A stretch of DNA of 33,233 nucleotides. It comes from Paracoccaceae bacterium (GTDB taxonomy: Bacteria > Pseudomonadota > Alphaproteobacteria > Rhodobacterales > Rhodobacteraceae). Each line of letters starts with the position of its first letter. The stretch's first letter is position 1. The notes under the pieces are model-generated. The model made no database searches, was not told the DNA's origin, and worked only from the letters and a program-made list of their open reading frames with translations. Made by a program: the position numbers and the translations under genes. The DNA lies in assembly GCA_014762635.1 (NCBI GenBank), contig JABURR010000030.1, positions 1-33,233 of the forward strand, written 5' to 3'. Below are positions 30,871-33,233 of this stretch, piece by piece.

Positions 30871-33233
30871 GCGACTCAGACGGCAAAAAAACACTCGGCC
30901 TCCGGGGCGGACCGCGTTCCGGTCAGGTGAAGCAGAGCTTCAGCCATGGCCGGACAAAAAGCGTCGTTGTGGAAACGAAGCGAAAGCGCGTGGTGTCCAA
31001 GCCAGGCGCCGCAGCAGGAAAATCCGCCAAGGGCGGTGAGGCAGGCGGCGCACTCAAGCGGCCCTCCGATATTTCCGATGCCGAGTGGGATCGCCGGCTG
31101 AAGGCCATGCAGGCTGCAAAGGCACGCGAGAGCGAAGAAGCCGAGCGCCGTGCCGAGGAAGAGCGCCAGCGCGACGAAGAGCGCCAGCGCCGGCGCGAGG
31201 AAGCCGAAGCCAAGGAACGCGAAGAGCGCGAGCGCGAAGAACGCCAGCGCCAGAAGGCCGAAGAAGAAGAGCGCAAGAAGCGCGAGGCCGAGGAACGTGC
31301 CCGCCAGGACGAAGACAAGAAAAAGGTCGCCACGGCAGAGCCTCCGGCTCAGCGCGCGGCGTCGAAGCCAACGCCCGGGCCGCGCAAGCCCGACCGGGAT
31401 CGCGACGAGTCCCGCGATAGCAAGGCCGCCAAGGCCGTCAAGGACAACCGCCGTTCGGGCAAGCTGACGCTGAACCAGGCCCTCTCAGGAGGCGAAGGCG
31501 GCCGTCAACGCTCGCTCGCCGCGATGAAGCGCAAGCAGGAACGCCAGCGCCAGAAGGCGATGGGCGGTCGGCAAGAGCGTGAAAAGGTCGTGCGCGACGT
31601 GCAGCTTCCCGAGGCGATCACCGTCCAGGAGCTTGCCAACCGGATGGCCGAGCGTGTCGCCGACGTGGTGAAATCCCTGATGCAGAGCGGCATCATGGCG
31701 ACCCAGAACCAGACCATCGACGCCGATACCGCCGAACTCATCATCGAGGAATTCGGCCACAAGGTCGTGCGCGTTTCCGACGCCGACGTGGAGCAGGTCA
31801 TCGACACGGTCGAGGACAAGGCCGAAGATCTCAAGGACCGCGCGCCCGTCATCACCGTCATGGGTCACGTGGACCATGGCAAGACCTCGCTGCTGGACGC
31901 GATCCGCAAAACCAAGGTCGTCTCGGGTGAAGCCGGCGGCATCACCCAGCACATCGGCGCCTACCAGGTGGAAACCGACGGCGGCCAACTGCTGACCTTC
32001 CTCGATACGCCGGGTCACGCGGCCTTCACCTCGATGCGTGCCCGTGGCGCGCAGGTCACCGATATCGTGGTTCTGGTGGTGGCGGCGGATGACGCCGTGA
32101 TGCCGCAGACCATCGAGGCGATCAACCACGCCAAGGCAGCCAAGGTGCCGATGATCGTGGCGATCAACAAGTGTGACAAGCCCGATGCCAACCCGGACAA
32201 GGTCCGCACCGACCTGCTGCAGCACGAGATCGTCGTGGAAGGCCTGTCGGGCGACGTCCAGGACGTCGAAGTCTCCGCGATCAGCGGCCAGGGCCTTGAC
32301 CAGCTTCTCGAAGCGATCGCCCTTCAGGCCGAGATCCTTGAACTCAAGGCCAACCCCAAACGGGCAGCCATGGGCGCGGTGATCGAAGCGCAGCTCGACG
32401 TGGGCCGCGGTCCGGTGGCGACGGTTCTGGTTCAGAACGGTACGCTTCGCCAGGGCGACATCTTCGTCGTCGGCGAACAGTGGGGCAAGGTCCGCGCGCT
32501 GATCAACGACCGTGGTGAGCGGGTTACCGAAGCCGGGCCCTCGGTTCCGGTCGAGGTTCTGGGCCTGAACGGCACCCCCGAAGCGGGCGATGTGCTGAAC
32601 GTGGTCGAGACCGAAGCCCAGGCCCGCGAAATCGCCGATTACCGCGAGCAGGCCGCCAAGGACAAGCGCGCCGCCGCCGGTGCCGCGACGACGCTCGAGC
32701 AGATGATGCAGAAGGCCAAGGCCGACGAGAATGTCGCCGAACTTCCGATCCTGGTGAAGGCCGACGTGCAGGGCTCTGCCGAGGCGATCATCCAGGCGAT
32801 GGAGCGAATCGGCAATGACGAGGTCCGCGTGCGCGTGCTGCATTACGGCGTCGGCGCGATCACCGAAACCGACGTGGGCCTTGCCGAGGCTTCGGGCGCT
32901 CCGGTCATCGGCTTCAACGTCCGGGCCAACGCACCCGCGCGCAACTCGGCCAACCAGAAGGGCGTGGAGATTCGCTACTACTCGGTGATCTATGACCTTG
33001 TGGATGACGTGAAGGCAGCCGCCTCCGGCCTGCTTTCCGCCGAAATCCGCGAGAAGTTCATCGGCTATGCCGAGATCAAGGAGGTCTTCAAGGTCTCCAA
33101 GGTCGGCAATGTCGCGGGCTGCCTTGTCACCGAAGGCGTGGCGCGCCGGTCCGCAGGGGTCCGCCTGCTGCGCGACAACGTGGTGATCCACGAAGGCACG
33201 CTGAAGACCCTGAAGCGCTTCAAGGACGAGGTT
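30867..33233 (+). CDS. infB: Translation initiation factor IF-2 (3' end cut by window)
   Basis: IF-2 is the GTPase that brings initiator tRNA to the 30S subunit and promotes subunit joining. 789 codons are present from the ATG at 30867, which overlaps the ylxR stop; roughly 40 C-terminal residues should lie beyond the window. The N-terminus ([20 protein letters not shown]) is the alphaproteobacterial type. A very charged Glu/Arg/Lys-rich helix spans about residues 75-155, then the IF2N domain (about 245-315). The GTPase domain has G1 GHVDHGKTS (333-341), G3 DTPGH and G4 NKCD (433-436), followed by domains II-IV. A long antisense frame across it is a shadow. Confidence 0.97.
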   Translation, partial: MSDSDGKKTLGLRGGPRSGQVKQSFSHGRTKSVVVETKRKRVVSKPGAAAGKSAKGGEAGGALKRPSDISDAEWDRRLKAMQAAKARESEEAERRAEEERQRDEERQRRREEAEAKEREEREREERQRQKAEEEERKKREAEERARQDEDKKKVATAEPPAQRAASKPTPGPRKPDRDRDESRDSKAAKAVKDNRRSGKLTLNQALSGGEGGRQRSLAAMKRKQERQRQKAMGGRQEREKVVRDVQLPEAITVQELANRMAERVADVVKSLMQSGIMATQNQTIDADTAELIIEEFGHKVVRVSDADVEQVIDTVEDKAEDLKDRAPVITVMGHVDHGKTSLLDAIRKTKVVSGEAGGITQHIGAYQVETDGGQLLTFLDTPGHAAFTSMRARGAQVTDIVVLVVAADDAVMPQTIEAINHAKAAKVPMIVAINKCDKPDANPDKVRTDLLQHEIVVEGLSGDVQDVEVSAISGQGLDQLLEAIALQAEILELKANPKRAAMGAVIEAQLDVGRGPVATVLVQNGTLRQGDIFVVGEQWGKVRALINDRGERVTEAGPSVPVEVLGLNGTPEAGDVLNVVETEAQAREIADYREQAAKDKRAAAGAATTLEQMMQKAKADENVAELPILVKADVQGSAEAIIQAMERIGNDEVRVRVLHYGVGAITETDVGLAEASGAPVIGFNVRANAPARNSANQKGVEIRYYSVIYDLVDDVKAAASGLLSAEIREKFIGYAEIKEVFKVSKVGNVAGCLVTEGVARRSAGVRLLRDNVVIHEGTLKTLKRFKDEV

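Noticed and set aside
31485-33191. 568-codon minus-strand frame opposite infB
   Set aside because: Antisense shadow of the IF-2 GTPase and later domains.
1-33233. Prophage, IS element, CRISPR, defence or secondary-metabolite cluster
   Set aside because: None of the proteins or repeats seen belongs to such systems; the gene content is conserved chromosomal core.

Overview
The window is core chromosome of a high-GC alphaproteobacterium, most likely a member of the Rhodobacteraceae (Rhodobacter/Roseobacter lineage). The main reasons are the regB / senC-regA (prrBCA) redox-regulation locus, the order rho-hemJ | origin | maf-aroE-coaE-dnaQ, the tsaE-amgK-murU-addB-addA-trxA gene string, and the rimP-nusA-ylxR-infB operon. 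No phage, IS element, CRISPR array, rRNA or recognisable tRNA is visible. The interest lies in regulatory DNA rather than in a new accessory gene cluster.

Left part (1-5411): rho (its 3' end is cut by the window edge) and hemJ read leftwards. maf, aroE, coaE and dnaQ read rightwards as a tightly overlapping run. Between the two arms lies a gene-free 416 bp stretch with six DnaA-box-like sites and a TAA-rich AT patch, very probably the chromosomal replication origin. Genes on both sides point away from it, as expected for leading-strand coding.

Middle part (4905-13074): secB and fxsA read leftwards. A Tim44-domain membrane protein, mltA and an Smr-domain protein form an overlapping rightward operon. 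An MFS transporter, a lipoprotein alpha/beta hydrolase, hslV-hslU and trxA read leftwards. trxA ends at an intrinsic terminator.

Right-middle part (13131-25957): a long leftward cluster runs regB, then a PAS-domain protein resembling the Rhodobacterales DivL, then tsaE, amgK, murU, addB, addA and trxA. It combines redox sensing, possible input to the CtrA phosphorelay, tRNA t6A synthesis, peptidoglycan recycling and double-strand-break repair. A consensus CtrA half-site pair (TTAA-N7-TTAAC) sits in the 33 bp between regB and the PAS gene. senC and regA are divergent from regB. After regA comes a 41 bp nested palindrome interleaved with four 11 bp repeats, then a REP-like hairpin.

Right end (26143-33233): a small unknown membrane protein and an orphan GcvA-like LysR regulator are followed by 490 bp without a certain gene. 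This stretch ends in a promoter-like element and a strong intrinsic terminator only 15 bp before the rimP start codon. The translation/transcription operon rimP-nusA-ylxR-infB follows, with infB cut by the window end. The terminator placement suggests attenuation of the operon that encodes NusA itself.
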